A stretch of DNA of 43,406 nt from Pirellulales bacterium (GCA_020847515.1 JADLBW010000149.1:1-43406); one strand, 5' to 3'. Positions 16,809 through 25,300 are shown, counted from the stretch's first letter. A program made the numbers and translations. Notes: generated by a model from the letters alone, not told the origin.

Positions 16809-18147
16809 CGGCAGAGGGCGGCTGCTCGGCGGCGCTGATGCGGCCGTCGCGTGCGGGACCGGCGATCACGTCGATTAAGTCGCCCAGTTGCGATTGGGTG
16901 CAGGAGACTTCAACAGGGGCGTAACGGCAGGAGGCGCCGACGCACACGGGGGCGCGAATCCCTCCCCTGGCTCCTTCCTTCGAGGGAACGGGGCTTCGAG
17001 CGGCTGCGCCGATTTGATCCAGCGGCGATTCAACCAGCACTCGCAGCGGCATGCCGCAGAGCTCTGCAAAATAGGCGTCCCTCAGTTCCGCTTCGGCCTG
17101 GGCCAGTTCGCGGCCGCGGTCCTGCTGGATGCGCTTAGGGAGTTGGCCCGGCATGTCGGCGGCCGGCGTGCCGCGGCGGGGGCTAAACGGAAAGATGTGG
17201 ATCTTGGAGAAGCCGACCTCGCGGCAGACGGCGACCGTCTCAGCGAACTCCGCTTCGGTCTCGCCGGGGAATCCGACGATCACGTCGGTGGTGATGGCCG
17301 GGCGATCGAGGCGGTCCTTGCGCAGGCCGCAACGATCGACGAACCGCCGAGCGCCCCAGCGGCGGCGCATGCGGCGGAGCACAGCGTCGCTGCCCGATTG
17401 CATCGAGATGTGCAAGTGCGGGCAGACCTTTGCCGGGTAGTCGGCCATGACGGCAATCAGTTCGCGGGTGACCTCGGTCGCCTCGATGCTCGACAGACGA
17501 ATACGGAAGTCGCCGGGCAGCTCGGCCAGCCGGCGAACGAGGTGCGATAGCCGCGTCCACTTGGCTTTGGGCGTACGGCGGTTCCACTCGACGCCGTAGT
17601 GGCCCAGGTGGATGCCGGTAAGGACGACTTCCCGAAAGCCGTTATCGACCAGCCGGCGTACTTCATTCTCGATTTGTTCGATCGGCCGGCTGGCAAGCTG
17701 CGGCCGCACGTAGGGGATGATGCAGAAGCTGCAGCGAAGCAGGCAGCCGTCCTGGACCTTGACGTAGGCGCGATGGCGGCGACCGAAGCCGCTGATGCCG
17801 GTGGGGACGTCGGTCACGCCGAAGCGGCCGAGCAGGTCGGGCAGCTCGCGCTTATCGGTGACGACTTCCGTGACATTGGGCAGACTGGCGACGTCCTGCG
17901 GGGCGCGCGTGGCGTAGCAGCCCATGACGACGATCCGCGACGCCGGATTTTCCCGCGCCAGCCGTCGAATGATCTGGCGGCTCTTCGAATCGCCTTCAGC
18001 CGTGACCGTGCAGGTGTTGACGATGCACAGATCGGCCGGCTGATGCTCGTCGGCGTCCTGAAAGCCGATGCCCAAGAGCCCTTCGCGGACATACTGCGTC
18101 TCGTACTGGTTGACCTTGCAGCCCAGGGTGACTGTTTTGAGCTTCAT
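16792..18147 (-). CDS. mtaB: tRNA t6A37 methylthiotransferase
   Basis: A 451-residue radical-SAM enzyme of the MiaB/MtaB group that turns t6A at tRNA position 37 into ms2t6A. The N-terminal UPF0004 domain has its three cluster Cys (GCKVNQYET Cys10, NTCTVTAEGDSKSRQ Cys46, MGCYATRAP Cys77). The radical-SAM motif CLLRCSFC has Cys135, 139 and 142 after AYVKVQDG, the form typical of MtaB. The C-terminal TRAM-like region is odd: about residues 374-400 hold a Pro/Gly/Arg-rich insertion (RSPVPSKEGARGGIRAPV) read from a palindrome-like DNA tract, and the remainder is weakly conserved. The start ATG overlaps the clpS stop as ATGA, so the two are coupled. Confidence 0.92.
   Translation of the reverse strand: MKLKTVTLGCKVNQYETQYVREGLLGIGFQDADEHQPADLCIVNTCTVTAEGDSKSRQIIRRLARENPASRIVVMGCYATRAPQDVASLPNVTEVVTDKRELPDLLGRFGVTDVPTGISGFGRRHRAYVKVQDGCLLRCSFCIIPYVRPQLASRPIEQIENEVRRLVDNGFREVVLTGIHLGHYGVEWNRRTPKAKWTRLSHLVRRLAELPGDFRIRLSSIEATEVTRELIAVMADYPAKVCPHLHISMQSGSDAVLRRMRRRWGARRFVDRCGLRKDRLDRPAITTDVIVGFPGETEAEFAETVAVCREVGFSKIHIFPFSPRRGTPAADMPGQLPKRIQQDRGRELAQAEAELRDAYFAELCGMPLRVLVESPLDQIGAAARSPVPSKEGARGGIRAPVCVGASCRYAPVEVSCTQSQLGDLIDVIAGPARDGRISAAEQPPSAATPAR
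16950..17015. repeat. Possible palindromic insert inside mtaB
   Basis: A C-rich/G-rich tract (CCCTCCCCTGGCTCCTTCC then TTCGAGGGAACGGGG) that can partly fold on itself and codes for the low-complexity insert in the MtaB tail. A similar C-rich then GGAGGGG tract occurs in the spacer near 18690-18725. It may be an intragenic short repeat; the similarity is by eye only. Confidence 0.25.
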
Positions 18148-18497
18148 CCGGCGTGCTCCACGGTGCTCCACATCGAGCCCTTGCTACCTTCGATGTGGTC
18201 TTTGCCGTACGCGTGGACCTGGTCGCGCTTCAACTCAGCATGTTCCTTGGTGGTGGTGAGGACGATGGCTCGGCCTTCGGCGTCGACGGTTTTGGCCAGT
18301 TCATGGCACTGCTGCTGTTCGTGGCCGAACAATTCGCGAAGCATCTTCTCCACGTAATCGAACGTGTGCCCGTCGCTATCCCAGAGGACGACGTTGTAGC
18401 GGGGGAGGCCCTTGCCCTGACGGCTGGGCGAACGCCTTTTTTTAGGGGCGACGACAACTACGGTATCGTCGTCGTCGTCGGGGGAGAACATCGACAT
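18144..18497 (-). CDS. clpS: ClpS-type N-end-rule adaptor of ClpAP
   Basis: A 117-residue ClpS homologue, an adaptor that hands substrates with destabilising N-terminal residues to the Clp unfoldase. The core is clear: RYNVVLWDSDGHTFDYV, carrying the acidic residues of the N-degron pocket, then EKMLRELFGHEQQQCHELAK, VDAEGRAIVLTTTKEHAELK and RDQVHAYG. The N-terminus is peculiar, a run of five Asp followed by four Val, then a Lys/Arg cluster; the matching DNA is a TCG/GTC repeat tract. ClpS N-termini are flexible and modulate ClpA, so the acidic tail could matter. It is the first gene of a pair with mtaB, whose ATG overlaps its stop. Confidence 0.85.
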   Translation of the reverse strand: MSMFSPDDDDDTVVVVAPKKRRSPSRQGKGLPRYNVVLWDSDGHTFDYVEKMLRELFGHEQQQCHELAKTVDAEGRAIVLTTTKEHAELKRDQVHAYGKDHIEGSKGSMWSTVEHAG

Positions 18498-18836
18498 GCG
18501 TCGGGCCTCTGCGGGAGCGGCGCCGGGGAGGGGCCCGAGGGCGCCATGGGGCGTAGTGTCAGCGAGAACCGGGCATTATATTGGTTGCTCAGCGGAGGGC
18601 CAAACGGCTCGGAAGGGGAGGAAGCGGAGGCCGAGTGCGGTTGATGGCTTGGATTGAGTTTGCGAGCTAGGGGCGCGTGCACCTCGCGGCGGCCCTCCCT
18701 CCCCCGCCCCTTCCACGCGGAGGGGACCGGCTGGATCACGTTAGCGGAGTAACCCTTGCGGGACGTATGAACCCATATTGATGGTCAGCGGCAGGCGTTC
18801 GTTGGCGACCTCGGGGAACTGCTGCGCATCGCGAGC
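18498..18836. other. Divergent spacer between clpS and the M20 peptidase
   Basis: About 340 bp with promoters expected for both directions. It contains a C-rich/GGAGGGG tract near 18690-18725. Its right end (about 18777-18836) translates in frame with the M20 peptidase into a typical family N-terminus, so part of this stretch is probably coding. No other gene is seen. Confidence 0.4.
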
Positions 18837-20135
18837 GTGAGCGCAGACCCAGCCTTTTCCGGGGAGGTACGGCGGGCGGCCGAGTGGGTGCGGTCGCACC
18901 TCGCCGCGGCTGGGCTACAGGCGGAGCTGGTGGAAACGGGCGGCCCCCCGATCGTCTATGCCGAATCGGCGCCGGTGCCGGGGGCGCCGATCGCGCTGGT
19001 CTACGGTCACTACGATGTGCAGCCGCCCGACCCGCTGGATGAATGGGTGACGCCGCCGTTCGAGCCGACGATTCGCGACGGCAAAATCTTCGCCCGCGGG
19101 GCGACGGACGATAAGGGGCAGATGCTGACGCATGTGGCAAGCATTGCTTCCTGGCTAGAGACATCGGGGAGGTTGCCGCTGCAGGTGAAGCTGCTCATCG
19201 AGGGCGAAGAGGAAGTCGGCAGCGAACATCTAGGTAACTTCCTCCGAGCCAATGCCGACCGTCTGGCCTGCGACTGCGTGGTGATTAGCGATACTAGCCA
19301 GTTCGCCCCCGGCGTGCCGGCGATTACCTACGGCCTGCGGGGCATTGCGTACTTTGAGTTGCGGCTTAGCGGGCCCAAGCAGGATTTGCATTCGGGCGTT
19401 TTCGGCGGGGGCGTCGCTAATCCGGCCAACGCCTTGGCCAAGATGCTTGGCGCGCTAATCGATGAGCAAGGCCGCGTGACAATACCGGGCTTTTACGATG
19501 ACGTCCTACCCCTTAGCGAGCGCGAGCGCGCGGAATTCGCGGCTCTGCCGTTCGACGAGGGAGCGTTTCGACGACAGCTCGGAGTCGATTCGCTAGCGGG
19601 CGAAGCTGGCTTCACGACGATCGAGAGGCGGTGGGCCCGTCCCACCCTTGATATCAACGGGCTGACCAGCGGCTACCAAGGGCAAGGGGCGAAAACGGTG
19701 CTCCCCGCGCGGGCGAGCGCGAAATTTAGCTGCCGGCTCGTTCCGAACCAGGATCCGCAGCGCGTCGCCGCAGCACTGCGCAGGCGCCTGGAAGAGCTGT
19801 TACCCGCGGGGATTCGCCTGGAGCTGGTTGAGCACCATGGGGCGCCGGGCATCATCATGCCGCTGGAGAGCCCCTACCTGCAGGCGGCGGCAGCGGCGGT
19901 GGAGAAGGGTTTTGGACGCCGGCCGGTGTTCATTCGCGAGGGAGGCTCGATCCCGGTCGTGAACACGTTCGCCGCGGTGCTCGACGCGGACGTGTTGTTA
20001 TTGGGATGGGGGCAAAACGACGACAATCCGCATAGTCCCAACGAAAAGTTCTCACTGGACGATTACCATCGCGGCATCCGCGCTAGCGCGGCGCTGTGGC
20101 AGCAACTCGCAGCGATTACAGAACCATTGAAGTAG
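18837..20135 (+). CDS. M20-family dipeptidase (zinc metallopeptidase)
   Basis: A 432-residue (or longer) di-zinc peptidase of the M20A/C dipeptidase group. Metal ligands are visible: GHYDVQPPD (His58, Asp60), ARGATDDKGQ (Asp91), IEGEEEVGS with the catalytic Glu and metal Glu at 124-125, VVISDTSQF, and the C-terminal His in DDNPHSPNEKF. The dimerisation domain contains the typical GPKQDLHSGVFGG. GTG at 18837 is the first usual start codon in frame, but in-frame translation upstream gives QAFVGDLGELLRIAS, the expected family N-terminus, bounded by a TGA at 18768 with no ATG, GTG or TTG between. An ATG at 18767 lies in another frame. Either a rare start codon is used (for example ATT at 18777) or there is a frameshift. 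Confidence 0.85.
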   Translation: MSADPAFSGEVRRAAEWVRSHLAAAGLQAELVETGGPPIVYAESAPVPGAPIALVYGHYDVQPPDPLDEWVTPPFEPTIRDGKIFARGATDDKGQMLTHVASIASWLETSGRLPLQVKLLIEGEEEVGSEHLGNFLRANADRLACDCVVISDTSQFAPGVPAITYGLRGIAYFELRLSGPKQDLHSGVFGGGVANPANALAKMLGALIDEQGRVTIPGFYDDVLPLSERERAEFAALPFDEGAFRRQLGVDSLAGEAGFTTIERRWARPTLDINGLTSGYQGQGAKTVLPARASAKFSCRLVPNQDPQRVAAALRRRLEELLPAGIRLELVEHHGAPGIIMPLESPYLQAAAAAVEKGFGRRPVFIREGGSIPVVNTFAAVLDADVLLLGWGQNDDNPHSPNEKFSLDDYHRGIRASAALWQQLAAITEPLK

Positions 20136-20149
20136 ATCTTTCAGACGCC

Positions 20150-20200
20150 GTCAGTTGTTCGTTGTTCGCGGTCGGTTACCGCGATTTCAACACAACTGAC
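20150..20200. other. Two-tier hairpin in the serS leader
   Basis: GTCAGTTGT (20150-20158) pairs exactly with ACAACTGAC (20192-20200), and inside it CGCGGT (20167-20172) pairs with ACCGCG (20178-20183). It lies 40 bp before the serS ATG and 14 bp after the peptidase stop. No T run follows, so it is not a normal terminator. The bases after it (AACTGACAACCGACGG) repeat the same unit. It could be a mobile palindromic repeat or a leader structure. Confidence 0.5.
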
Positions 20201-20239
20201 AACTGACAACCGACGGCGGGCGACGGATAAACCCGGTAT

Positions 20240-21532
20240 ATGCTTGATAAGCGATTTATTCTGGATAACGCCGAGTTGGTGCAGAAGAACTGCGACGACC
20301 GCGGCATGCGGGCCGACGTCGCGCGCTTCGTCCATCTGGAGACGCAGTGCCGCACGGTGCAGCAGGAGATCGAAGAGTTGTCGCGGCAGGCGAACCTGAT
20401 CAGCAAATCGATCGGCCAGGCGAAAGACGAGGCCGAGCGAGAAGCTCGCAAAGAAGAGGGTCGGCAGCTCCGCGAATCTAAGGAAGCTAAACAGCTTGAG
20501 CTTGACCGCATTTCAGCGGAGGCGGGCGCGATCTACCGCAGCCTGCCGAATATGACCCACCCGGAATCCCCGCGCGGGGGGGAGGACGCCAGCCGCGAGA
20601 TTCGCCGCGGCGCCACGCAGGTCGTACCGATGCGGTTTCCGGTGCTGGACCATGTGCAACTAGGGGAACAGCATGACCTGATCGACTTTGAAGGGGGGGC
20701 GCGGATCGCCGGGCACGGTTTTTACTTCCTTCGCAATGAAGCGGCGCTGCTGGAGCTGGCGCTGCAGCAGTATGCGGTCGAGACGCTAGTGAAGGAAGGC
20801 TTCACGCTGGCGGTGACGCCGGACCTGGCGCGGGGCGAGATTCTGGCGGGCATCGGCTACATTCCGCGGGGGCCGGAGACGCAGATCTATTCCATTGAAA
20901 ATTTCGACCTGAATCTGGTGGCCACTTCGGAGATCACCCTCGGCGGACTGTACGCCGGGCAGACGATCGAGGCTGAGGATTTGCCGATCAAGCTGTGCGG
21001 CATCAGCCACTGCTTCCGGACAGAAGCGGGAGCTGCCGGGAGGGCGTCGCGAGGCCTGTACCGAGTTCACCAGTTCACCAAAGTGGAGATGTTCGCATTC
21101 ACGCTGCCGGAGCAGAGCGAGGACATTCACAATTATCTCTGCGACCTGGAGTGCCAGATTTTCGATGGGCTCGGACTTCCGTACCGCGTGCTCGATATCG
21201 CCTCGGGGGATTTAGGGGGGCCTGCTTTTCGCAAATTCGACCTGGAGGCCTGGATGCCGGGCCGCGGCGACGGCGGCGAGTACGGCGAGGTCACCAGTGC
21301 CAGCAACTGCACCGACTACCAGGCCCGCCGGCTCAACATCCGCTACAAGGTGAAGGGCGAGAAGGGAACGCATTTCGTCCATACGCTCAACGGCACGGCG
21401 GTGGCGATCAGCCGAGCCCTGATTGCGATTCTGGAGAACTGCCAACAGCCAGACGGGTCGATCATCGTACCCGAGGCCCTGCAGCGATGGGTGGGCAAAG
21501 CCCGAATCGGCGGGTCGGCAGACGATGAATAG
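20240..21532 (+). CDS. serS: Seryl-tRNA synthetase
   Basis: A 430-residue class II synthetase that charges tRNA-Ser. The N-terminal coiled-coil arm that holds the tRNA is visible at about residues 30-105 (HLETQCRTVQQEIEELSR, then a long Lys/Glu/Arg helix). The catalytic domain shows SEITLGGLYAG, motif 2 (SHCFRTEAG with RVHQFTKVEMF) and motif 3 (HTLNGTAVAISRALIAILEN), along with the Ser-specific TSASNCTDYQARR. Length and motifs are normal. ATG at 20240 begins the standard MLDKRFILDN start. It follows a structured hairpin leader of unknown function. The next gene starts 232 bp downstream. Confidence 0.97.
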   Translation: MLDKRFILDNAELVQKNCDDRGMRADVARFVHLETQCRTVQQEIEELSRQANLISKSIGQAKDEAEREARKEEGRQLRESKEAKQLELDRISAEAGAIYRSLPNMTHPESPRGGEDASREIRRGATQVVPMRFPVLDHVQLGEQHDLIDFEGGARIAGHGFYFLRNEAALLELALQQYAVETLVKEGFTLAVTPDLARGEILAGIGYIPRGPETQIYSIENFDLNLVATSEITLGGLYAGQTIEAEDLPIKLCGISHCFRTEAGAAGRASRGLYRVHQFTKVEMFAFTLPEQSEDIHNYLCDLECQIFDGLGLPYRVLDIASGDLGGPAFRKFDLEAWMPGRGDGGEYGEVTSASNCTDYQARRLNIRYKVKGEKGTHFVHTLNGTAVAISRALIAILENCQQPDGSIIVPEALQRWVGKARIGGSADDE

Positions 21533-21764
21533 GCGCTTTGGGCGCTTCAGGGGGCACTGTTGCGGCTGATTCCCCGACGGCGCGGCAAAGGCCTTCTTAT
21601 GGCCCCCTTTTCAACGGCTGCAGGGGGCGGTTGGCGTGACGCCCGTTTGCGCCCCAGCCGCCTTCCTGGCACGTGAGTTGCCCGATGGTGGGTTGCTGAT
21701 GCGCGCTGCGAGGTCCCCAGAGCTCGCAGGCAATAGACCACGGCAACCCACGCAGGAGTACGTC

Positions 21765-22214
21765 ATGAAAGCCAAAGTAAGCAGTATAATGTGTGCAAGC
21801 CCCCGGTCGTGTGCGCCCGATGCAACCCTTCAGGAGGCGGCGCAACTCATGGACCAGTGCGATTGCGGCGCGATTCCCGTCGTGAAGACCGACGGCGCGA
21901 AGCAAGCGGTTGGCATAATTACCGATCGCGACATCGCCTGCCGTGCAGTAGCCCGGGGCAAGGGGCCGGAGACGCAGGTCCGCGAATGCATGTCGAGCCC
22001 GCTGGCGACGATCGGCGCGGATGATTCAGTCGAGGACTGCTGCAATCAAATGGAGCGGTTCAAAGTGCGCCGCCTGTTGGTGCTTGACGCCGACGGAGAG
22101 CTGTGCGGCATCGTCTCGCAGGCGGACATTGCCTTGCACTTATCCAAGAACAAGACGGCTGAAGTCGTTCGCGAAGTGTCGCAGCCGACCGAGGAGTCGT
22201 CGTTGACAAGTTGA
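21765..22214 (+). CDS. Two-CBS-domain protein
   Basis: A 149-residue protein consisting of a CBS pair, a cytoplasmic module that usually senses adenine nucleotides. CBS1 covers about 7-60 (SIMCASPRSCAPDATLQEAA, VGIITDRDIACRA) and CBS2 about 72-140 (CMSSPLATIGADDSVEDC, VSQADIALHLSK). It has several Cys, including MCASPRSC and DQCDCG, which could be redox-sensitive. CAGGAG lies nine bases before the ATG. It resembles in architecture the stand-alone CBS proteins induced in dormancy in other bacteria (for example mycobacterial Hrp1). It heads a run of stress-type genes: a phosphoribosyltransferase follows after 43 bp. Confidence 0.9.
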   Translation: MKAKVSSIMCASPRSCAPDATLQEAAQLMDQCDCGAIPVVKTDGAKQAVGIITDRDIACRAVARGKGPETQVRECMSSPLATIGADDSVEDCCNQMERFKVRRLLVLDADGELCGIVSQADIALHLSKNKTAEVVREVSQPTEESSLTS

Positions 22215-22257
22215 TTTTGCTCGCTCCACGGCGGCCTGGCCGCAATGGAGGTAGGCG

Positions 22258-22929
22258 ATGGTATTTTACAATCGCGAGGAGGCCGGCCGACATTTGGCCG
22301 GCCTTCTTTCTCGATATGCGCATGACGACAACGTAGTGGTGCTGGGCCTGCCGCGAGGGGGCGTGCCGGTAGCTTACGAAGTCGCCAAAGCGCTGGCCGC
22401 GCCGCTGGACGTTCTGCTCGTGCGAAAGTTGGGTTATCCGTCTCAGCCTGAACTGGCCATGGGGGCTATCGCGGCCGGGGGAGTGCTCGTGCTTCATGAG
22501 GATGTCGTCGAGTCGCTGGATATTTCTCAGCGATTGATTGACCAGGCGGCCGAGCGGGAGTTTTTGGAGCTTCAGCGACAGGAGGCCATGTTTCGACATG
22601 GGCGTCCGCAGATGAACGTAAATGGCCGCACGGTCATTCTCGTGGATGACGGCCTGGCGACCGGCTCGACGATGCGCGCGGCGGTGCAAGCTCTGAAGAT
22701 GCAGCGCCCAAAGCGACTGGTGATCGCCGTTCCAGTGGGCGCGGCGGCCACGTGTGTGGAATTCGAGCGTGAGGCAGATGAAGTTGTCTGTTTACATCGT
22801 CCAGCCGACTTTCGAGCGGTGGGAATGTGGTACAAAGACTTCACGTCGACTGCGGACGAAACGGTGATTCGGCTGCTAGGCGACGCGGCCTCGTGGGGCC
22901 GCACGGCTGTGCTGCAAGGCGAGGCATAA
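22258..22929 (+). CDS. Type I phosphoribosyltransferase
   Basis: A 223-residue protein with the type I phosphoribosyltransferase fold. The PRPP-binding loop VILVDDGLATGSTM (about 125-138) and the family's start FYNREEAGRHLAGLL and GLPRGGVPVAYEVAKAL are clear, and YPSQPELAMGAIA follows. The ribosome site GGAGGTAG directly before the ATG is the strongest in the region. The nucleobase acceptor is unknown; this branch is usually annotated only as putative. In several bacteria the same domain is fused to or next to a dienelactone-hydrolase-like alpha/beta hydrolase, and exactly such a gene follows here after 192 bp, which supports a joint role in stress physiology. Confidence 0.9.
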   Translation: MVFYNREEAGRHLAGLLSRYAHDDNVVVLGLPRGGVPVAYEVAKALAAPLDVLLVRKLGYPSQPELAMGAIAAGGVLVLHEDVVESLDISQRLIDQAAEREFLELQRQEAMFRHGRPQMNVNGRTVILVDDGLATGSTMRAAVQALKMQRPKRLVIAVPVGAAATCVEFEREADEVVCLHRPADFRAVGMWYKDFTSTADETVIRLLGDAASWGRTAVLQGEA

Positions 22930-23023
22930 GCTGGAACGAGGGGATTGCGGTCGATTTGGGCCGGTTGCGGCAATGCTGCAATATCGGCGTTCCGGGTGGA
23001 GCGTGCGGCCACGGCGGGCGACG

Positions 23024-23039
23024 TCTTCCCGAGGGAAGA
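23024..23039. promoter_or_regulatory. Short dyad before the alpha/beta hydrolase
   Basis: TCTTCCC and GGGAAGA form a perfect 7-bp dyad around GA in the 192-bp spacer, 82 bp before the hydrolase ATG. It could be an operator or a leader hairpin; no binding protein can be named. Confidence 0.25.
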
Positions 23040-23121
23040 AGATCAGCGGACCGCGGCGCGCAACTGCACCCACGGCAATATCTTCGCTGCACACAAGAGT
23101 TACTGCCTGCAAGGTGAAACA

Positions 23122-23823
23122 ATGATCGGCCATGCCGCGACGCTGGCGCATTTACAGCATGTGCAAATTTCCGCCACGGCGGAGCCGATCGAAGGCGACC
23201 TGGCGATTCCCGCCGATGCGATCGGCGTGGTGCTATTTGCGCACGGTAGCGGCAGCAGCCGGCACAGCCCGCGAAACCAGTTTGTCGCACAGTCGCTGCA
23301 AAGTCGCCGCATGGGGACGCTGCTGATCGACCTGCTGACGGTCAGCGAGGAGCGGGCGGACCTTGCGACTGCGGAGTTCCGGTTCGATATTGAGCTACTG
23401 CGAATCCGGCTGCTGTTGGCGACAGATTGGCTGCAAGCCAACCCAGCCACGCGCGATCTGCCGATCGCCTACTTCGGCGCAAGCACCGGGGCGGCGGCGG
23501 CGCTGGAAGCCGCCGCCCAGCGGCCGGAGATCGTTGCCGTCGTCTCGCGCGGCGGGCGGCCGGACTTAGCGCGCCATGCGCTGCGAGCGGTGCGGGCGGC
23601 AACCCTTTTGATAGTCGGCGACTTGGATTTTCCGATCATACCCATGAACCGCGCGGCATTGGAGCAGCTTGAGCAGGCGCAAGAAAAAGAATTAGCGCTG
23701 GTGACCGACGCTGCTCATCTCTTCGAGGAGCCGGGGGCGCTGGATGAAGTTGCCCGCCTTAGCGGCGATTGGCTAGAGCGCCACTTCACTGCGTCGAGGG
23801 ACGTTCGCCGTGCTCCACGTTGA
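23122..23823 (+). CDS. Alpha/beta hydrolase (dienelactone-hydrolase-like)
   Basis: A 233-residue cytoplasmic alpha/beta hydrolase. The fold markers are VVLFAHGSGSSRHSPRN (oxyanion region), the nucleophile motif GASTGAAAAL with Ser in GxSxG, the acid in IVGDLDFPI, and the His in TDAAHLFEEPG. The substrate is unknown. It follows the phosphoribosyltransferase on the same strand; the two domains occur fused in other bacteria, such as mycobacterial Rv0571c of the DosR regulon (from memory). ATG at 23122 is preceded by AAGGTGA, and the open frame upstream shows no similarity. It converges on the BON-SRPBCC gene, 115 bp between stops. Confidence 0.88.
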   Translation: MIGHAATLAHLQHVQISATAEPIEGDLAIPADAIGVVLFAHGSGSSRHSPRNQFVAQSLQSRRMGTLLIDLLTVSEERADLATAEFRFDIELLRIRLLLATDWLQANPATRDLPIAYFGASTGAAAALEAAAQRPEIVAVVSRGGRPDLARHALRAVRAATLLIVGDLDFPIIPMNRAALEQLEQAQEKELALVTDAAHLFEEPGALDEVARLSGDWLERHFTASRDVRRAPR

Positions 23824-23938
23824 CGTTGCAGATGGAGAAAGTGCCCGAAACGTATCCTAGCGGCGTTTGGGACCGGTGACTCGCGAACCGCCGGCGGCTG
23901 GTATTTTGCTGGAGTCGCCGCGGGGGGCGCAGGGACGC

Positions 23939-25213
23939 TCAGAGATTGTGAATGACCGGCTCGCCGGCCTGAGCGGGCGAACTCGCCCGCTCAATTCGCG
24001 GCAGGATCTCCGAAGGCTTTGGCGACTCGCCGGGCGCGTTGACCTCTGGTCCGCCGGCCATGGATGGGGCGGCGCGCTGGGCGGCGTCACGGGGCTGCGG
24101 TCCCGATTCGGCGTATTGTTTGGCACGCATCAACAGATCGTCTATGAGCGCCTTGGGGTTCATCTGGAGCAGCGTCGCTGCGGCGTGGCTCAGCATGCCG
24201 CCGGGCGGATTGTAACTCATGCATATCTGTACGTCGGTACGGTTGTCGTCGATCCGCTTGAACCAGGCGGCGCCGGCGTAGGGTAAGAACGATTCGGATT
24301 CGCTACGCCAGGCGACCATTTCGTTGCTCCGCCGGGCGATGATACGCTCGGCGAGCAGGACCTCGCTTCCGCCGGGCACGCGGACCGATTTGTGGTAACG
24401 CCCCTCGCCGAGGTTTTGCACACTGGTTATGACGTCGGTAAGCCGCGAGTAGTTTTCGGGCGTGCTGAGCAGATCGAACACCCGTTGGATGGGCGCCTCG
24501 ATGACGATGCCGGTCTGAAAATCGATGCCGCGGCGGCTTCGACTGGCGCCGAACAGGCGCTGCAGTTCCAAATTCGTGGCGGCGCGGGTTGCCAGGCCGA
24601 AGCCCAGCGTCCCCAGCATGATGGCGGCGGGCGTCCGCCGAGCCAAGCAGTTGGCCATCAGGCCGAGGCCGGCAGCCCCGGCGACCGCCCGCAGCGCGGG
24701 CGACCAGTACTCACCCGAGCCGCGATGTGGAGAGCGCCTGCGATGTGCGAACGATTCGGATGGGGACGACATATTGTCTGCGGTTTGATCCTGGAGGCGG
24801 AGGGCCGAATGCACCTGCTTAACGCCCCGGATGCGGTGGACCGCGGCAATGAGGTCCTGCGCTTGGTGGGCGGGCGCCGAGCCGAACAGGGTGACTCGGC
24901 CGTCGACGGCTTCCACGCTGATTGACGATGCATGGGCCACATGGCGGCCGATTTCAGCGCGGACCCGAGCCACTAAGGTCTCGCTACTGGGCTCATCGCG
25001 GCGCAGGGCCCCGCGAAATTCGGCCACCGCTCCGTACATGCGGTTGCCGACATCCCTGCGCACGACGTCGGTCGCGCGGCTCGCCTTATGGCAGTAATGA
25101 ACACATTGATCGCGGAGGAGCGAACGGCGACGGCGGCCTCGCTGGGGATCCAGCAGGTATATGGCGCCCGCGCCAAGGTACAGGCCCTTAATAAAGGAAA
25201 TTGGGTGAGCCAT
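23939..25213 (-). CDS. BON plus SRPBCC (polyketide cyclase-like) membrane-associated protein
   Basis: A 424-residue protein. The N-terminus (FIKGLYLGAGAIYLLDPQRG, then RRRR) is like YtxH-type stress proteins. A BON domain covers about 76-142 (SSISVEAVDGRVTLFGSAP, VHRIRGVKQVHSAL). A hydrophobic Gly/Ala segment at about 172-210 may sit in the membrane, followed by an SRPBCC/START-like lipid-binding domain at about 229-370 (IVIEAPIQRVFDLLSTPENY, FLPYAGAAWFKRIDDNRTDV). The C-terminus is low-complexity and probably disordered. BON domains bind membranes or phospholipid, so this may be an envelope stress protein. GGGAGA lies eight bases before the ATG. It is divergent from the glycine-zipper gene across a spacer with a repeated 16-bp motif. 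Confidence 0.85.
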   Translation of the reverse strand: MAHPISFIKGLYLGAGAIYLLDPQRGRRRRSLLRDQCVHYCHKASRATDVVRRDVGNRMYGAVAEFRGALRRDEPSSETLVARVRAEIGRHVAHASSISVEAVDGRVTLFGSAPAHQAQDLIAAVHRIRGVKQVHSALRLQDQTADNMSSPSESFAHRRRSPHRGSGEYWSPALRAVAGAAGLGLMANCLARRTPAAIMLGTLGFGLATRAATNLELQRLFGASRSRRGIDFQTGIVIEAPIQRVFDLLSTPENYSRLTDVITSVQNLGEGRYHKSVRVPGGSEVLLAERIIARRSNEMVAWRSESESFLPYAGAAWFKRIDDNRTDVQICMSYNPPGGMLSHAAATLLQMNPKALIDDLLMRAKQYAESGPQPRDAAQRAAPSMAGGPEVNAPGESPKPSEILPRIERASSPAQAGEPVIHNL

Positions 25214-25284
25214 GTGAGTTGTCTCCCGCGGGGGACCGGCGAGTTGGGTGAGAAGCGTTTACGGCGCCAAGGCGTCCGCAAAGC

Positions 25285-25300
25285 TTAATCGCGGCAGCAA
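25285..25300. repeat. 16-bp direct repeat, copy 1
   Basis: TTAATCGCGGCAGCAA, differing at one base from copy 2. It is 71 bp upstream of the BON-SRPBCC start, a position suited to an operator or activator site for that gene. Confidence 0.5.

Noticed and set aside
20150..20200. T-box-like regulator before serS
   Set aside because: No T-box consensus bulge, specifier stem or terminator is present; only nested palindromes.
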